A stretch of DNA of 64,000 bases from Arenicellales bacterium. Its GTDB lineage: Bacteria; Pseudomonadota; Gammaproteobacteria; Arenicellales; JAJDZL01. Below are positions 1 through 10,100 of this stretch, one piece after another (position 1 is the first letter of the stretch; every line of letters starts with the position of its first letter). The position numbers and the translations under genes are program-made. The notes beneath the pieces were generated by a model that searched no databases, was not told where the DNA came from, and saw nothing but the letters and a program-made list of their open reading frames with translations. The stretch spans positions 434,001 to 498,000 of the forward strand of contig OY282380.1 in the NCBI GenBank assembly GCA_958295885.1. Reading direction: 5' to 3'.

Positions 1-150
1 ATTTTTCTCCAACAGCACCAAGATCAGCATTTACAGCGGCGTTTCGAACACCGTCGCGACTTGCGGCGTCACTTCGCCGCTGGCTTGAAGCGCAGCGAAT
101 CGTGCGCGCGGCTCGGCCATCATCTCGTTAGGCGATTCCCGCCTGAGAGA

Positions 151-271
151 CTGTGAAAGTATTGCCAAATTAGTTTAAATTAGTGGATTATGAATATAAA
201 TCTCATTGATATAATTGATATTAATATTTGTTCTGATTCAGAAATCTACGAAAATGAGAATACTTTCACAG
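151..271. repeat. 13-bp perfect inverted repeat, arms about 95 bp apart
   Basis: CTGTGAAAGTATT at 151-163 recurs as its reverse complement at 259-271. The AT-rich spacer has no ORF. The right arm covers the stop codon of the broken methylase at 266. It may be an element edge or an mRNA hairpin; I cannot decide which. Confidence 0.55.
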
Positions 272-963
272 CCTCCTGCGCGCTGCCATCTGCAGTTCTG
301 CCTTGACCGCCATGATCGCAGACAATGCCGCAAGGCGCTCGGCAAGCGGCATCTGACGATAACGCCGAGACCAGGTTCTCGCCCCTTCGCTTGATGCGCT
401 GGCGCTCGGTGGCGTTTCGTCCCGCATAGCGGCACTAGTGCACTCGCTCCTGCTCGAAGTTGAACCACACTTTTTCGCACACCACCCCGGCCTGATTCAT
501 CACCTGTACCGAGATGCTATGCCAGTCACCGATCAAATCGTCATACAGCTGGCTTGGATAACCGGACAGCATCACCTGACAGGGCAGTTGCTGCAACAGT
601 CCGAGCAGCTGCACATGGTCTTCTCGTAGTCGTAAAGGCAGCGGTAACGAGCAGGTGACTTTCTGGTCGATTTCAGATACGGCGGATCCGCATAGACCGG
701 CTCAGACCATCGAATTAAAAGTTCGACAGGTAGTGATGGCAGCAGCCGTGCACCAGCTCGACCGGATACTCGCAACTGAACCGATCGATGGCGCGGGCGT
801 CTGCATCAATGCCAATATAGTGCTGCGCCGGCGGCTTTCGTTTCATGATGGCGCCACCCCCGAGATGCGCTTCGAGGCAGATCAAATGAGGCGGCATCAG
901 CGCAATGATCGCCTGATACAGCCCGACCGTGGCCTTGGATCCCAAATTTGCGTCGCCCATCAA
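266..963 (-). pseudogene. Broken phage-type DNA adenine methylase (D12 class)
   Basis: Three frames in sequence give the parts of a D12-class N6-adenine methyltransferase. From about 963 the N-terminal part reads LYQAIIALMPPH followed by a GGGA block of the SAM-binding motif and YIGIDADARAIDRF. In another frame the catalytic DPPY motif lies at about 678-689. A further shift gives the C-terminal part, with LLQQLPCQVMLSGYPSQLYD near 540-600 and KVWFNFEQ near 450. A last segment ends at the TGA at 266. No single frame spans the gene, and the start methionine region is unclear. Such enzymes are common in prophages, so this is probably a prophage scrap. The fold and the broken state are clear; the origin is inferred. 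Confidence 0.8.
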
Positions 964-1670
964 TGCTTGGTGTTGATTCTAAACTATACGCATAAGATAG
1001 ACAATCAACACTCCAATGTCAAGGCGGTTGCAATCATGGCTTCGCATCACCTGACTCAACCAGATCACGATGCCTGTGCCCGTTTGATTCGGCGGTGGCG
1101 ATACTCCGCCGTCAAGACTGTTCAGATGGAGGGTGAGTAGATTCAAGTTTACTTGTAAAAATGGAGTGCACGCGGACAATGACACCGGGAATGTCAGATC
1201 GAAATACAGAGGCCAGAAACTGCTTCGATTTTGTACAGAAAACAAAGGAGTTGATCGCCAAGCAAGCGGGTACGTATGCTTTAACTTTCAACTAGTCGTT
1301 CCAATGATCATGCATCAGATAAAGTACTCGGATACAGTTACAGTACCGCTGAATAGGATGAACAGAGAGACGGGAGTTTCGGCGTAGCTGAGGGAAAGAA
1401 AGGCTACAATCAAGAGAACTTACACGGTGCTAAATTTAACACACTGCGGCACAGTCATGCCCGAGTGTACCGTTAGCGACCGACTGTTAAGCGTCGCTTG
1501 TGTGATGCTGGTAAATCATAGTGAGTTCAATCGCGATCTCATACAGTTTCGACTGGCTGCCGAGATATTGCTAAAACTAATGGAATGGACACTTTCCCCG
1601 GACGGAGTCGAAAAATAATCCACAGGCAGTCTGAATTGCCGACTGATTTTACAAGCAGCGGGAAAAGCCC
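964..1670. other. Gene-poor stretch, nothing recognised
   Basis: Only short ORFs below about 90 codons occur, with no motif, good ribosome site or family resemblance that I can see. It lies between two gene remnants and is probably decayed DNA. Confidence 0.5.
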
Positions 1671-1814
1671 ATGAAAGCAAGTGAAGTTAGCAGCAACATT
1701 AACATAGTTGGAGTGGATTTGGCAAAAAACATGTTTCAGATTCACGCGCTCGATCTGGCCGTCAAGGTGATTTTGATGAAAAAGCTCAGATGCAGTTCGA
1801 TAACCGAAAGTTGA
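1671..1814 (+). pseudogene. IS110-family transposase, N-terminal scrap
   Basis: A 47-codon reading frame starts at ATG 1671 and contains VGVDLAKNMFQIHALD followed by KVILMKKL. This is the hallmark start of IS110-family DEDD transposases, where GVDLAKNVFQ carries the first catalytic Asp. The frame stops at TGA 1812-1814, and no RuvC-like continuation or C-terminal Ser domain follows in any frame. It is therefore a short remnant. Full-length members have more than 300 residues. Confidence 0.75.
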
Positions 1815-2140
1815 TGGATAGGAGTATCTGATGGACGCAATAAGTCTTCAATCGTGGGTACAAATCCATCGATTTTTTACGTTACAAATGGTAGGTAGTC
1901 CCCACTTTTGGGATGTACGGTAATCAGCCGAAATTTATACAAATGAAATAACGATCTATTTTCCAGCAAATTTCATGCGAAAACTCAGTTTTACCAAGCT
2001 TTGCATACATTTTCCCCGGGTCCGCCAAGAATCCTTCAAGACCTAATTTGATTCCTATTTTCAATTTTTTATAAACGGATGGCTGTAGAGGCCGACAAGC
2101 GTTCAAATATTCACTTGAAGTCGCAGAAAGGGAAAAGGTT
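1815..2140. other. Intergenic, nothing recognised
   Basis: No coding evidence on either strand. A purine-rich GAAAGGGAAAAGG stretch at about 2126-2138 can serve as the ribosome site for the nuclease gene that begins at 2141. Confidence 0.4.
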
Positions 2141-3559
2141 ATGAGCAGTTCGATACAAGAAAAATCGAATCATGAAATAGAGAGGAATTTTTTCTCTGAA
2201 CTGTCGGCCTGTTTCAAGTATTCGTCAATTCTCAATAGTGAACTAAACCGCAAACTCGCGCACGAATTTAACATCTTTGATTTCTTGCGTGACGATGAAA
2301 TTGGACTGTCTCAAATAATTGCACATCTGCTCAACCCTTTGGCAAGCCATGGGCAAGGTACATTCTTTTTGCAGCATTTCCTGAAGTTCACAACAAAAGA
2401 AACGGATTGGGAGTATCTAGACTCAAAAACTGTCAATGTCGAAACTGAGCACAGCACATATGAGGGTCGCCGCATTGACATTTACGTGGAAATCTCGCGT
2501 GAAAAACCTTTTGTGCTTGCAATTGAAAACTAGCCATACGCCGGAGATCGAGACAATCAGGTGCTTGATTATTTGAAATATTTGGATAAAAAGAGTAGTG
2601 ATTTTTTGTTGGTTTATTTATCTTCCGATGGTGAGGGTCCGTCGGAATCGAGCTTTCCGAAAGAAAACCGAGACCGATGGATCAAGAATTTTACTGTCAT
2701 GGCTTACACCGAGTCCAGCGATGATCTAGATGAATACCAAGATACTGAAGATGAATCGTCCAATGACCAACACAATGGAGCGAATCAGGATGTTAGTTCG
2801 CTTTCAACGTGGTTAAAGGTATGTAAAGAAAAATGTGAAGTCGATAGGCTAAGGTGGTTTTTAGGTGACGCGGAAAATTTCTGTACTAAGACTTTTGGAA
2901 TTAGCAAGTCATCGGATAATGTAGAGGTACAAATCGTGGAATCATTTCTGCTTGAAAATCCAAAATATTTGAATACTGCACATGCGGTAAAAGAAGCTTG
3001 GCCTTCTGTCGTAAATAAGGTTGTGGAACCGTTCTTTCAACATTTTGCTGATACTATTCTCGTCAAATTAGCTGAAAGAAAAGACATCCAACGTTGGATC
3101 AAGCCTAGTTTTGAAGGTGATGGTTATATTTACTTGTGTCTATACAGTGAAAACTGGATCCAATACGAACATCCTGATAGATGTGACGATACAGACGGTA
3201 GGTACTGTATCTATTTTGGTAATGATAGTAAAAACAAACCAGATTGGTGGCATGTTGGCGTTAGATCTCCGATAGAAAAAACTAATATGAATGACGTTGA
3301 AAAAACTCGATTCAAAATCATTAAGGAACGGTTGGATCAAGAAATTCCTGGAAAAGAAAACGATCATCGTTGGTTCCCGCGATACGAATATGTTGACAGT
3401 AAAAAACGAGATTGGGAGCCAAATTTGGAAACATTGTTGGATGAAACCAATAGAAAGAAGGGAGATGATTCAAAATTTACGGAATACTACGTGAATTTTT
3501 TTTGGGAATTTGCAGACAAAGCAATTGGCATTTTGGACGAGATAGAAAAACATCCGTAA
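2141..3559 (+). pseudogene. PD-(D/E)XK-like nuclease gene with an amber stop at the catalytic Lys codon
   Basis: The reading frame is continuous from ATG 2141 to TAA 3559 (473 codons) except for a single TAG at 2531-2533, codon 131. The N-terminal part has a conserved-looking block FDFLRDDEIGLSQIIAHLLN (residues about 45-65). It then has RRIDIYVE and FVLAIEN, the D and E of a D-x(n)-ExK nuclease core. The stop stands where the Lys of ExK is expected, and PYAGDRDNQVLDYLKYL follows in frame. The C-terminal 340 residues are rich in acidic residues and tryptophan, with no second motif. The family resembles phage-defence-type nucleases of the PDDEXK superfamily. AAG to TAG is one substitution, so inactivation may be recent. 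A sequencing error is possible. Confidence 0.75.
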
Positions 3560-3799
3560 GACTATTGGCTTACTTTGTGCTACATAGTGTATTTTTCCTA
3601 AATCATGATGAGTTGCTTCGTGTTCTATACCGTTAAATTTTGACGATCAAACTAACTTTTCGAATTACTGCAAGTTTAATTGTCGGAATGATGATTGGAA
3701 AATTTTGCAACACACTGTAGTCTGCAAACTGACCACTACATAGTTCATGACCGTTGCTACCGGTCGGAGAAAAACGCTCTCCACCAGCTCTCGGTAGCG

Positions 3800-3990
3800 A
3801 CAGCAAGAGTTCGCGATCAGCGTACTCTTGCTCATCGCCACCCCAAAGAACTCGCTCAAGCGGCAGAATCCGCCCACCGTCAGAAGCATCGAAAATCGCT
3901 GAAACAGATACCAACCCCGTAGCGGGTCTTGGCAAACAGTCGCTCAACCGGCGCCGCTGCCCGTTCCTGCCCGCCGCCGCAGACGCCTGT
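3800..3990 (-). pseudogene. IS66-family TnpC scrap
   Basis: In shifted frames the minus strand gives GQERAAAPVERLF and then MLLTVGGFCRLSEFFGVAMS with KSTL. These match the equivalent part of the larger IS66 copy at about 55860-56030, which has RERAAAPVDRLF, LTVGGFCRLSE and MSKSTL. No GTAAGC-type ends were found around it, so only an internal piece survives. It shows that the IS66 type seen at 55-59 kb was once present elsewhere in this replicon. Confidence 0.75.
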
Positions 3991-4025
3991 TTTTACCAGC
4001 TGCTGAAGGTCATTCGCATCGGTTC

Positions 4026-4496
4026 GACTGCAATTGACAGCGCAAATGCTTGGATTTTTGTAAAATGAGTCATCAAATGTGCGATTGTGAGAGACTCAAA
4101 CCGTGTTTTTTAGGATTCAGTCAACTCCAAATTGTCATGAAAACCTCTACAGCGCAACTGCCTCGGGATTACGGTAATCTTGAATAATTTGTCGTAAACT
4201 ATCAATGGATTCCTATAATTTAGAAAACTCAGATAGAATCAAGTTCTGCACAATCGAGTGTGCTCAAAGCACAAATCTCTGCAGAAAATAATATTCTGTG
4301 CTCCGCATAATTGATGATTCCCGTTACTGTTCCGGGCAATGGGAGTGCTGAGTGGAGACATTGATCTAAAGCCTGTGATTCAGCAGAAAGAATCGCAAAA
4401 TCGAAACTTTATGAATCGCTGGATCAATACAATTGAACTGTTTCAGCGCTGTACTGCAGATCCTTGCCATCAAGTTCAGCATCAGGGAATTGAATT
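4026..4496. other. Intergenic, nothing recognised
   Basis: Low coding potential on both strands and no RNA gene recognised. The 3' end presumably holds the promoter of the carbonic anhydrase gene. Confidence 0.4.
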
Positions 4497-4505
4497 TTGA
4501 CGAAG

Positions 4506-5084
4506 ATGAGCCAAATTCGCGAACATATTCTCCAAGCCAATCAGGATTACTGCGAAAATTTCGGTGATCTTGGTCAGCTTGAATCGACACCCAAGAAACG
4601 ATGTGCAATCTTAACTTGTATGGATGCGAGAATTGATCCTGCAAAACTAGCCGGTTTTGCAGAAGGTGATGCCCATGTCATTCGCAATGCTGGCGGTCGA
4701 GCCAGTGATGATGCAATTCGTTCTCTAATTGTTTCACATAAGATGTTGTTCACTTATGATTGGTTTGTTATCCAACACACTCAGTGTGGGATGAAAAAGA
4801 TCAACGATGAAATCATGGGAAATCTACTCGCAAAAAGCCTTGATCCTGTCATTTATGAGGATGGCGAATGGCGTGATCCGGAAATTCACCCGGGATCGGA
4901 AGAAGGCCGAAAGATAAATTGGTTATCGATAGACAACTACGAAGAATGCGTTCGTTCGGACGTTCAGCGCATTCGGAACCATCCGCTCGTTTCACCCGCT
5001 GTCTCCATTTATGGCTACATCTATGACGTTTCGACTGGCCGATTGAATGAAGTGGAAGGCGCTTGCTCTCCAAGAACGAAATAA
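4506..5084 (+). CDS. Beta-class carbonic anhydrase
   Basis: Interconverts CO2 and bicarbonate with a Zn ion in the cytoplasm. The zinc and catalytic motif CMDARID lies near residue 38, and the second zinc pair is in HTQCGM near residue 97. The intervening HVIRNAGGRASDDAIRSL block is typical of the small (type II-like) beta enzymes. The length of 192 residues fits. An in-frame TTG at 4497 would add three residues; I prefer ATG 4506 as the standard codon. The gene faces the amidohydrolase and their 3' ends converge with a 17-bp gap. In an autotroph it could feed carbon fixation, but nothing nearby supports that role. Confidence 0.9.
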   Translation: MSQIREHILQANQDYCENFGDLGQLESTPKKRCAILTCMDARIDPAKLAGFAEGDAHVIRNAGGRASDDAIRSLIVSHKMLFTYDWFVIQHTQCGMKKINDEIMGNLLAKSLDPVIYEDGEWRDPEIHPGSEEGRKINWLSIDNYEECVRSDVQRIRNHPLVSPAVSIYGYIYDVSTGRLNEVEGACSPRTK

Positions 5085-5101
5085 TCGAAATCAAACGAAG
5101 T

Positions 5102-6439
5102 TCAGATCAAAGTCAGTAATTTCGCCGCTTGCTGATGATTATTCATCACTTCGTTGATGTCTAAATTTAAAATCTCGCCGTCAATGACTCTCCACTGACC
5201 GCCTACCATTACTCGGTCCGCCCGGTGAGCGCCACATAAAACCAAAGCGGCGAGTGGATCGCCCGCACCAGAAAATCTAAGCTCGTCAAGTTTAAACATG
5301 GCAAGGTCGGCCTGTTTTCCCACTCGAATCTCACCGATGTCCTCGCGTCCCAAACATCGCGCCGATCCTTCAGTTGCCCAACGAATCACGTCGGTATGTT
5401 TAATTCGAGCAGCGCCGTAGAGCAAACGCTGAATTTGCAATGCCATTCTGACTTCCTGAAACATGTTGGAAGCGTCGTTTGAAGCTGAACCATCTACACC
5501 GATTCCCACGTTGACTCCAGCATCTTCTAATTCTGCTGCGCGGCAGATTCCAGAGGCAAGCAGCATGTTCGAACCCGGACAGTGAGTGATCGACATGCCT
5601 GCCCTACCCAAACGTTCAATTTCGGAATCGTTAAAATGAATTCCATGAGCCAGCCAAACCTGGTCAGAAATCCAACCCATGTCTTCCAGATAGTCCAGCG
5701 GTCGACAGCGGAATTCGCGTTGACAGAATTCATTCTCATCCTGCGTTTCAGCCAGGTGAGTATGTAATCGCACGTTGTTTTTCTGCGCAAGAATTGCAGA
5801 GCCCCGCATCACTTCTTCAGTCACTGAAAATGGGGAACAAGGTGCAAGCCCGATCTGACAGTGCGACCCGGCGTTGCCATCATGATAGAGGTCGATCACG
5901 CGCTCGCAGTCGCTGAGTATTACGTCCGCATCCTGCACCGTGGATTCAGGTGGCAGACCACCATCTTTCACCGACAGGTCCATGCTGCCGCGGGTTAATG
6001 TAACTCGAACCCCCATTTCATTCGCAACCTGAAATTGGACGTCAATCGCTTCTTCAAGTCCTCGCGGAAACAAATAATGATGATCCGAAGCCGTCGTACA
6101 GCCCGAAAGCAGTAATTCTGCTAAAGCAAGCTGCGTTGCGACTTCCAGAAATTCAGGCGTCAACCGCGCCCAAATTGGATAAAGAGTTTTTAACCAGGCA
6201 AAGAGCTCTTTGTTCAATGCAGGTCCATAAGCTCGAGTGAGTGTCTGATAGAAATGGTGATGAGTGTTGATGAAACCAGGTAAAACGACATGCTCGGACG
6301 CGTCTTCGATATGATCACACGGTTTTTCCGGTTGCGACCCGCTGGCAATGCATTCAACAATCAGAGAATCTTCAACAACCACTCCTCCACGGGAATTATC
6401 GGCAAAAATTGCGAGTGGATTTTTAATCCAGATTCTCAT
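5102..6439 (-). CDS. Amidohydrolase, 8-oxoguanine deaminase-like
   Basis: A 445-residue member of the TrzN/AtzA-like branch of the amidohydrolase superfamily, which deaminates purine or triazine rings. Metal-binding residues are visible: HHH in GFINTHHHFYQTL (about 57), LHTHLAE (about 235), HCPGSNMLLASG (about 287) and VGIGVDGSASND (about 312). The TRAYGPALNKELFAWL stretch and the VDGSASND signature match bacterial 8-oxoguanine deaminases, which return an oxidised base to salvage. Cytosolic, with no signal peptide. It is last in a minus-strand run of housekeeping genes, 55 bp after the heme A synthase gene. Substrate is inferred from family. Confidence 0.85.
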   Translation of the reverse strand: MRIWIKNPLAIFADNSRGGVVVEDSLIVECIASGSQPEKPCDHIEDASEHVVLPGFINTHHHFYQTLTRAYGPALNKELFAWLKTLYPIWARLTPEFLEVATQLALAELLLSGCTTASDHHYLFPRGLEEAIDVQFQVANEMGVRVTLTRGSMDLSVKDGGLPPESTVQDADVILSDCERVIDLYHDGNAGSHCQIGLAPCSPFSVTEEVMRGSAILAQKNNVRLHTHLAETQDENEFCQREFRCRPLDYLEDMGWISDQVWLAHGIHFNDSEIERLGRAGMSITHCPGSNMLLASGICRAAELEDAGVNVGIGVDGSASNDASNMFQEVRMALQIQRLLYGAARIKHTDVIRWATEGSARCLGREDIGEIRVGKQADLAMFKLDELRFSGAGDPLAALVLCGAHRADRVMVGGQWRVIDGEILNLDINEVMNNHQQAAKLLTLI

Positions 6440-6494
6440 CGTTCGACAGTTTTAGAATCGCAATTCATCAAAGAGCAGTGGACCAGCATGCATA

Positions 6495-7538
6495 TTAGCG
6501 CCTGGCTTCTATGATAAAGAATCGATCCGAGGTGATTCGAAGCAGCAGAATGAGCAGACTTAAGACCAGCACAAATCCTGACTGGTGAACCAAGGCAATG
6601 GAAATTTCAACCCGCGTAAGCAGAGTCAGGATCCCCAGACAGAACTGCAGCAGAATCGAGATCAGTAGTAAATCCAATACCAGTTTGACATGAAACCCCT
6701 CGAGGCGAAAGCGAAACGACCACAAACCAATAATTGCGATCAGTGTCAGAACAGCGCTCCAGCGGTGTGTAAACTGAATTGTTATGACGTTTTCGAAAAA
6801 GTTTCTCCAAATTGGTGAAAGTGAAATTATCATGTCGGGCCACCATTTGCCGTTCATATCTGGAAAGGTATTCAGCACATAGCCGGCATGGGTACCGGAC
6901 ATAAACCCTCCGCTCACCAGCATCAGACCTGCCAGCGCTAAACATCCACATGAATATCTGCGCACTAGTTTCAAACGATAGTGATATACAACTCGATTAA
7001 ATTCGACAAACTGTAACGCCAGCCACAATAAGTAGCTGTACAAAACAACTGCTAATCCAAGGTGAGCCGTCAGCCGATATTGGCTCACTGCAGGATTTTC
7101 TGCTAGTCCGCTTTTAACCATGTACCATCCCAAAATTCCCTGAAAGCCACCGAGTAAGAATACGGCGGAGAGTCGTAGAATCAGCTTGCGGCTGAGATGC
7201 CCGCGAATTAAAAAATAAACAAATGGAATGAAGAAACATACGGCGAGGAACCTTCCGATCAACCGATGCAAATATTCCACCCAATAGATCCGCTTGAATT
7301 CTGCCAAGTTCATATCTGGATGAGTATATTTGTACTCTGGATATTGCTGATAACGTTCGAATTCGGCTCGCCACTCTGTCTGAGACAGCGGTGGAATTAC
7401 TCCCGTTATGGGTTCCCATTCAACGATAGACAATCCGGAATCAGTCAACCGAGTGAACCCTCCAACTGCAATCAGCAGGTAAATTAGAAAACAGAGGAGC
7501 AACAGCCATGCCGCGATGTAAATCGGATTTCGGTTCAT
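6495..7538 (-). CDS. ctaA: Heme A synthase (COX15/CtaA)
   Basis: Oxidises the C8 methyl of heme O to a formyl group, giving heme A for cytochrome oxidase. The 347 residues hold about eight hydrophobic segments. Paired histidines are placed as in the family: EYLHRLIGR (about 89), LTAHLGLA (about 161), FTHRWSA (about 260) and LVHQSG (about 318). The N-terminal TRLTDSGLSIVEWEPITG block is the classic COX15 signature. Length and motifs indicate the proteobacterial type 2 enzyme. No ctaB or oxidase subunit genes lie within the window, so it is detached from the usual cytochrome oxidase cluster. It follows fabB by 38 bp on the same strand. Confidence 0.95.
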   Translation of the reverse strand: MNRNPIYIAAWLLLLCFLIYLLIAVGGFTRLTDSGLSIVEWEPITGVIPPLSQTEWRAEFERYQQYPEYKYTHPDMNLAEFKRIYWVEYLHRLIGRFLAVCFFIPFVYFLIRGHLSRKLILRLSAVFLLGGFQGILGWYMVKSGLAENPAVSQYRLTAHLGLAVVLYSYLLWLALQFVEFNRVVYHYRLKLVRRYSCGCLALAGLMLVSGGFMSGTHAGYVLNTFPDMNGKWWPDMIISLSPIWRNFFENVITIQFTHRWSAVLTLIAIIGLWSFRFRLEGFHVKLVLDLLLISILLQFCLGILTLLTRVEISIALVHQSGFVLVLSLLILLLRITSDRFFIIEARR

Positions 7539-7576
7539 GAAATAATCAACCTATCGGCATCAGGCTGATCGAGAAC

Positions 7577-8791
7577 TTACTCAGGCAGGCGTTTAAACAC
7601 TAAAGTCGAATTCGTGCCGCCAAATCCGAAACTGTTGGACAGGGCAACGTTGATTTCAATATTGTCAATCGGTTCGCGAACGATTGGAAATTCAGCTGCC
7701 CCCGGATCAATGCTGTCGATATTCATTGAAGGACTGATGAATCCATGTTCCATCATAAGCAGTGTGTAGATTGCTTCATTCACGCCAGCGGCTCCTAAAG
7801 CGTGTCCAGTGATGGATTTGGTTGAGCTGATGAAAGGAAGCGATTCAAAAATAGTGCGAATCGATTCCAGTTCTTTGATATCACCAACGGGAGTGCTTGT
7901 ACCATGTGCATTGATGTAATCTACTGGTTCAGATCCATTTTCCAACGCCATTTGCATGCAGCGAATCGCTCCTTCGCCAGAGGGTTGCACCATGTCGTAT
8001 CCGTCTGAAGTCGCTCCATAACCGACTAGTTCCGCATAAATTTTTGCACCGCGCTTTCGGGCAGATTCCATCTCTTCCAGAACGACAACCCCGCCTCCTC
8101 CAGAAATCACAAATCCATCTCGGTCTGAATCATAGGGCCGCGATGCCTGTTCTGGCCGATCATTGTAATTTTTAGACAAGGCATGCATTGCGTCAAACAG
8201 CATTGTCATTGTCCAATGAACTTCATCACCACCCCCTGCAAAAACAACATCCTGCTTGTTCAGTTGGATTAATTCCATCGCGTTGCCTATGCAGTGCGCA
8301 CTGGTGGAACAGGCAGAGCTGATGGAGTAGCTGACTCCTTTAATTTTGAATAAAGTGCCTAAAGTCGCCGAATTTGTGCTCGACATCGTACGGGGAACGC
8401 GATAAGGACCAACACGACGAATTCCGCGTGAGCGAAGCAGATCAATTGATTCACAAATATTCTGAGTGGAAGCGCCTCCTGAACCCATGATCATTCCCGT
8501 TCTTGGATGAGAGATTTGATCCGGCTGAAGACATGAATCTTCGATTGCTTCCTGCATCGCGATATAGTTGAATGCCGCGCCGTCACCCATGAATCGCAAA
8601 GATTTTCGATTGATTTTTGCTGGCAGATCAATGTCTATCGAGCCATGAACCTGACTGCGAAATCCAAACTCCTCATACTCCTGTGAGAAACAGATTCCAG
8701 ACCTGCCCTGTCTGAGAGACTCGGTTACTTCGCTGCAATCATGTCCAATACTGGAAACGATGCCTAAGCCTGTCACAACTACCCTTCTCAT
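7577..8791 (-). CDS. fabB: 3-oxoacyl-ACP synthase I (FabB)
   Basis: Condenses malonyl-ACP with acyl-ACP and is needed to elongate unsaturated intermediates made by FabA. The Cys-His-His triad is present: Cys in [13 protein letters not shown] (about 162), His in INAHGTSTP (about 295) and His in [11 protein letters not shown] (about 330). NSFGFGGTN near the end is the usual C-terminal motif. I chose ATG 8791, which overlaps the fabA stop as TGATG; an in-frame TTG at 8794 is less likely. The length of 404 residues is normal. Pairing with fabA means anaerobic-type unsaturated fatty acid synthesis. Confidence 0.96.
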   Translation of the reverse strand: MRRVVVTGLGIVSSIGHDCSEVTESLRQGRSGICFSQEYEEFGFRSQVHGSIDIDLPAKINRKSLRFMGDGAAFNYIAMQEAIEDSCLQPDQISHPRTGMIMGSGGASTQNICESIDLLRSRGIRRVGPYRVPRTMSSTNSATLGTLFKIKGVSYSISSACSTSAHCIGNAMELIQLNKQDVVFAGGGDEVHWTMTMLFDAMHALSKNYNDRPEQASRPYDSDRDGFVISGGGGVVVLEEMESARKRGAKIYAELVGYGATSDGYDMVQPSGEGAIRCMQMALENGSEPVDYINAHGTSTPVGDIKELESIRTIFESLPFISSTKSITGHALGAAGVNEAIYTLLMMEHGFISPSMNIDSIDPGAAEFPIVREPIDNIEINVALSNSFGFGGTNSTLVFKRLPE

Positions 8792-9318
8792 CAATTCAAC
8801 GAATCCGTTTTAAATAGTCCTACTCTCAAGTCTGAACCGGAATAAATTTCCTGCCCATCTGCAGCCACTGTGCCGTTGGCCACTCCCACGACCAATCCGG
8901 CTGAGATGACTCGTTTCATGCTGACCCGATAACGCAGCAGTTTAATATTTTTTGTAATTTGTCCGCTGAACTTTACTTCACCGGCACCGAGTGCTCGTCC
9001 ACTGCCATGTTTTCCAAGCCATCCAAGGTAAAATCCGACGAGCTGCCACAGAGCATCTAATCCGAGACACCCCGGCATCACTGGGTCACCTTCAAAATGG
9101 CAGTCGAAAAACCACAAATCAGGTTTTATGTCCAGCTCCGCTTCTACTATGCCCCTGTTAAAATCACCTCCGCAGTCGTTGATTTCGGTAATGCGATCAA
9201 ACATCAATAATGGCGGAAGAGGCAGCTGGGCGTTTCCGCGACCGAATAATTCTCCCCGTCCGCATGCAAGCAATTCCTCACGACTGAATGCTGACTGTCG
9301 CCCGATCTTTTCAACCAT
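8791..9318 (-). CDS. fabA: 3-hydroxydecanoyl-ACP dehydratase/isomerase (FabA)
   Basis: Dehydrates 3-hydroxydecanoyl-ACP and isomerises the trans-2 to the cis-3 bond, the branch point to unsaturated fatty acids. The single hotdog domain of 175 residues has the active His in [18 protein letters not shown] (about 74) and the following Asp in [14 protein letters not shown]. The FabA-specific hinge [14 protein letters not shown] stretch lies near residue 37. Translationally coupled to fabB through a TGATG overlap. It follows the LUD gene by 46 bp in the same direction. Confidence 0.96.
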   Translation of the reverse strand: MVEKIGRQSAFSREELLACGRGELFGRGNAQLPLPPLLMFDRITEINDCGGDFNRGIVEAELDIKPDLWFFDCHFEGDPVMPGCLGLDALWQLVGFYLGWLGKHGSGRALGAGEVKFSGQITKNIKLLRYRVSMKRVISAGLVVGVANGTVAADGQEIYSGSDLRVGLFKTDSLN

Positions 9319-9364
9319 TGCATCCCCTCGTCATGTTCATTTCAACGTTGACAGGTCAGCGGCA

Positions 9365-10045
9365 TTAATTTGCATCCAATATGATCGTATGCAACCGTCG
9401 AGGACCGTGAGCGCCATATTGAATTGTCTGTTCAACATCTGCCGTTTTTGATGGTCCCGTGATCATGTGAAAGCCACGGGACTCTTTCAGTATGTATTGA
9501 GAACCAATCTGCAATGCGTCGTCCAAGTGTCGAACGACCTGCCCTACATTTAATACGACAACATGATTGTCTGGCAAGAACATGTGAGTCGAGGAAACTT
9601 TCGCTGAGCTTGCGACAACGATTGTTCCTGATTCTGCGACCGCGCAGACTGCATCAGTCACCGAAACCAAATCTGTCTTTCTTGCACTTCTGCACTCCAT
9701 CTGCCAATCTTCGGGCCAATCCAATCTGGCAACTGCGTCAGATTTTCCAGTGACGAAACGTTTTGGCAAATCATGGCGATCCAGAAATTTGCCAACAGCC
9801 TTCGGAACTTCGGCGATACTTGAAACAAATGCGACAGTGCCATTGACTGCTGTGTGTTTTTCAATGAATTGGTCAATCAAAATGCCATCTACCACTGGCA
9901 AAGGTGTGGGAGAACTGCGAACTTCATCGAATTTCTGATCGATCACTTCCTTCTTCTGAGCTGACATTAGATTCACGGCAAACCGAACGTCGCGAAACAC
10001 CTGTGCCCTTGCGGCAGTATTGCAATTTAATGAACTCATATCAAT
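9365..10045 (-). CDS. LUD-domain protein (LutC/YkgG-like)
   Basis: LUD proteins occur in lactate utilisation complexes or alone with unknown roles. This one has the typical alpha/beta core with GTVAFVSSIAEVPKAV, then DAVCAVAESGTIVVASS (about 150), the LP-x-N-H motif in FLPDNHVVVL, and the C-terminal TGPSKTADVEQTIQYGAHGP. That final stretch is the strongest family mark. No LutA or LutB partner is adjacent. The frame is open back to 10120, overlapping the nudC end. I prefer ATG 10045 (or 10039), since the upstream codons look unlike the family, but the start is uncertain. Its place between nudC and fabA suggests a housekeeping association only. Confidence 0.85.
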   Translation of the reverse strand: MDMSSLNCNTAARAQVFRDVRFAVNLMSAQKKEVIDQKFDEVRSSPTPLPVVDGILIDQFIEKHTAVNGTVAFVSSIAEVPKAVGKFLDRHDLPKRFVTGKSDAVARLDWPEDWQMECRSARKTDLVSVTDAVCAVAESGTIVVASSAKVSSTHMFLPDNHVVVLNVGQVVRHLDDALQIGSQYILKESRGFHMITGPSKTADVEQTIQYGAHGPRRLHTIILDAN

Positions 10046-10100
10046 CATGTACGGCAAGCAGTCATAATTGTAATTATAACTTCCACTCAATTCAGCGCGG

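Noticed and set aside
2531..2533. TAG read as pyrrolysine or another recoded residue
   Set aside because: No pyl genes or recoding signal are visible, only one such stop occurs, and neighbouring genes are also decayed. A nonsense mutation is simpler.
3567..3572. GCTTAC as an end of the 3.8-kb IS66 scrap
   Set aside because: A lone hexamer. The neighbouring bases do not match the longer ends at 55-59 kb, and no opposite end is found.
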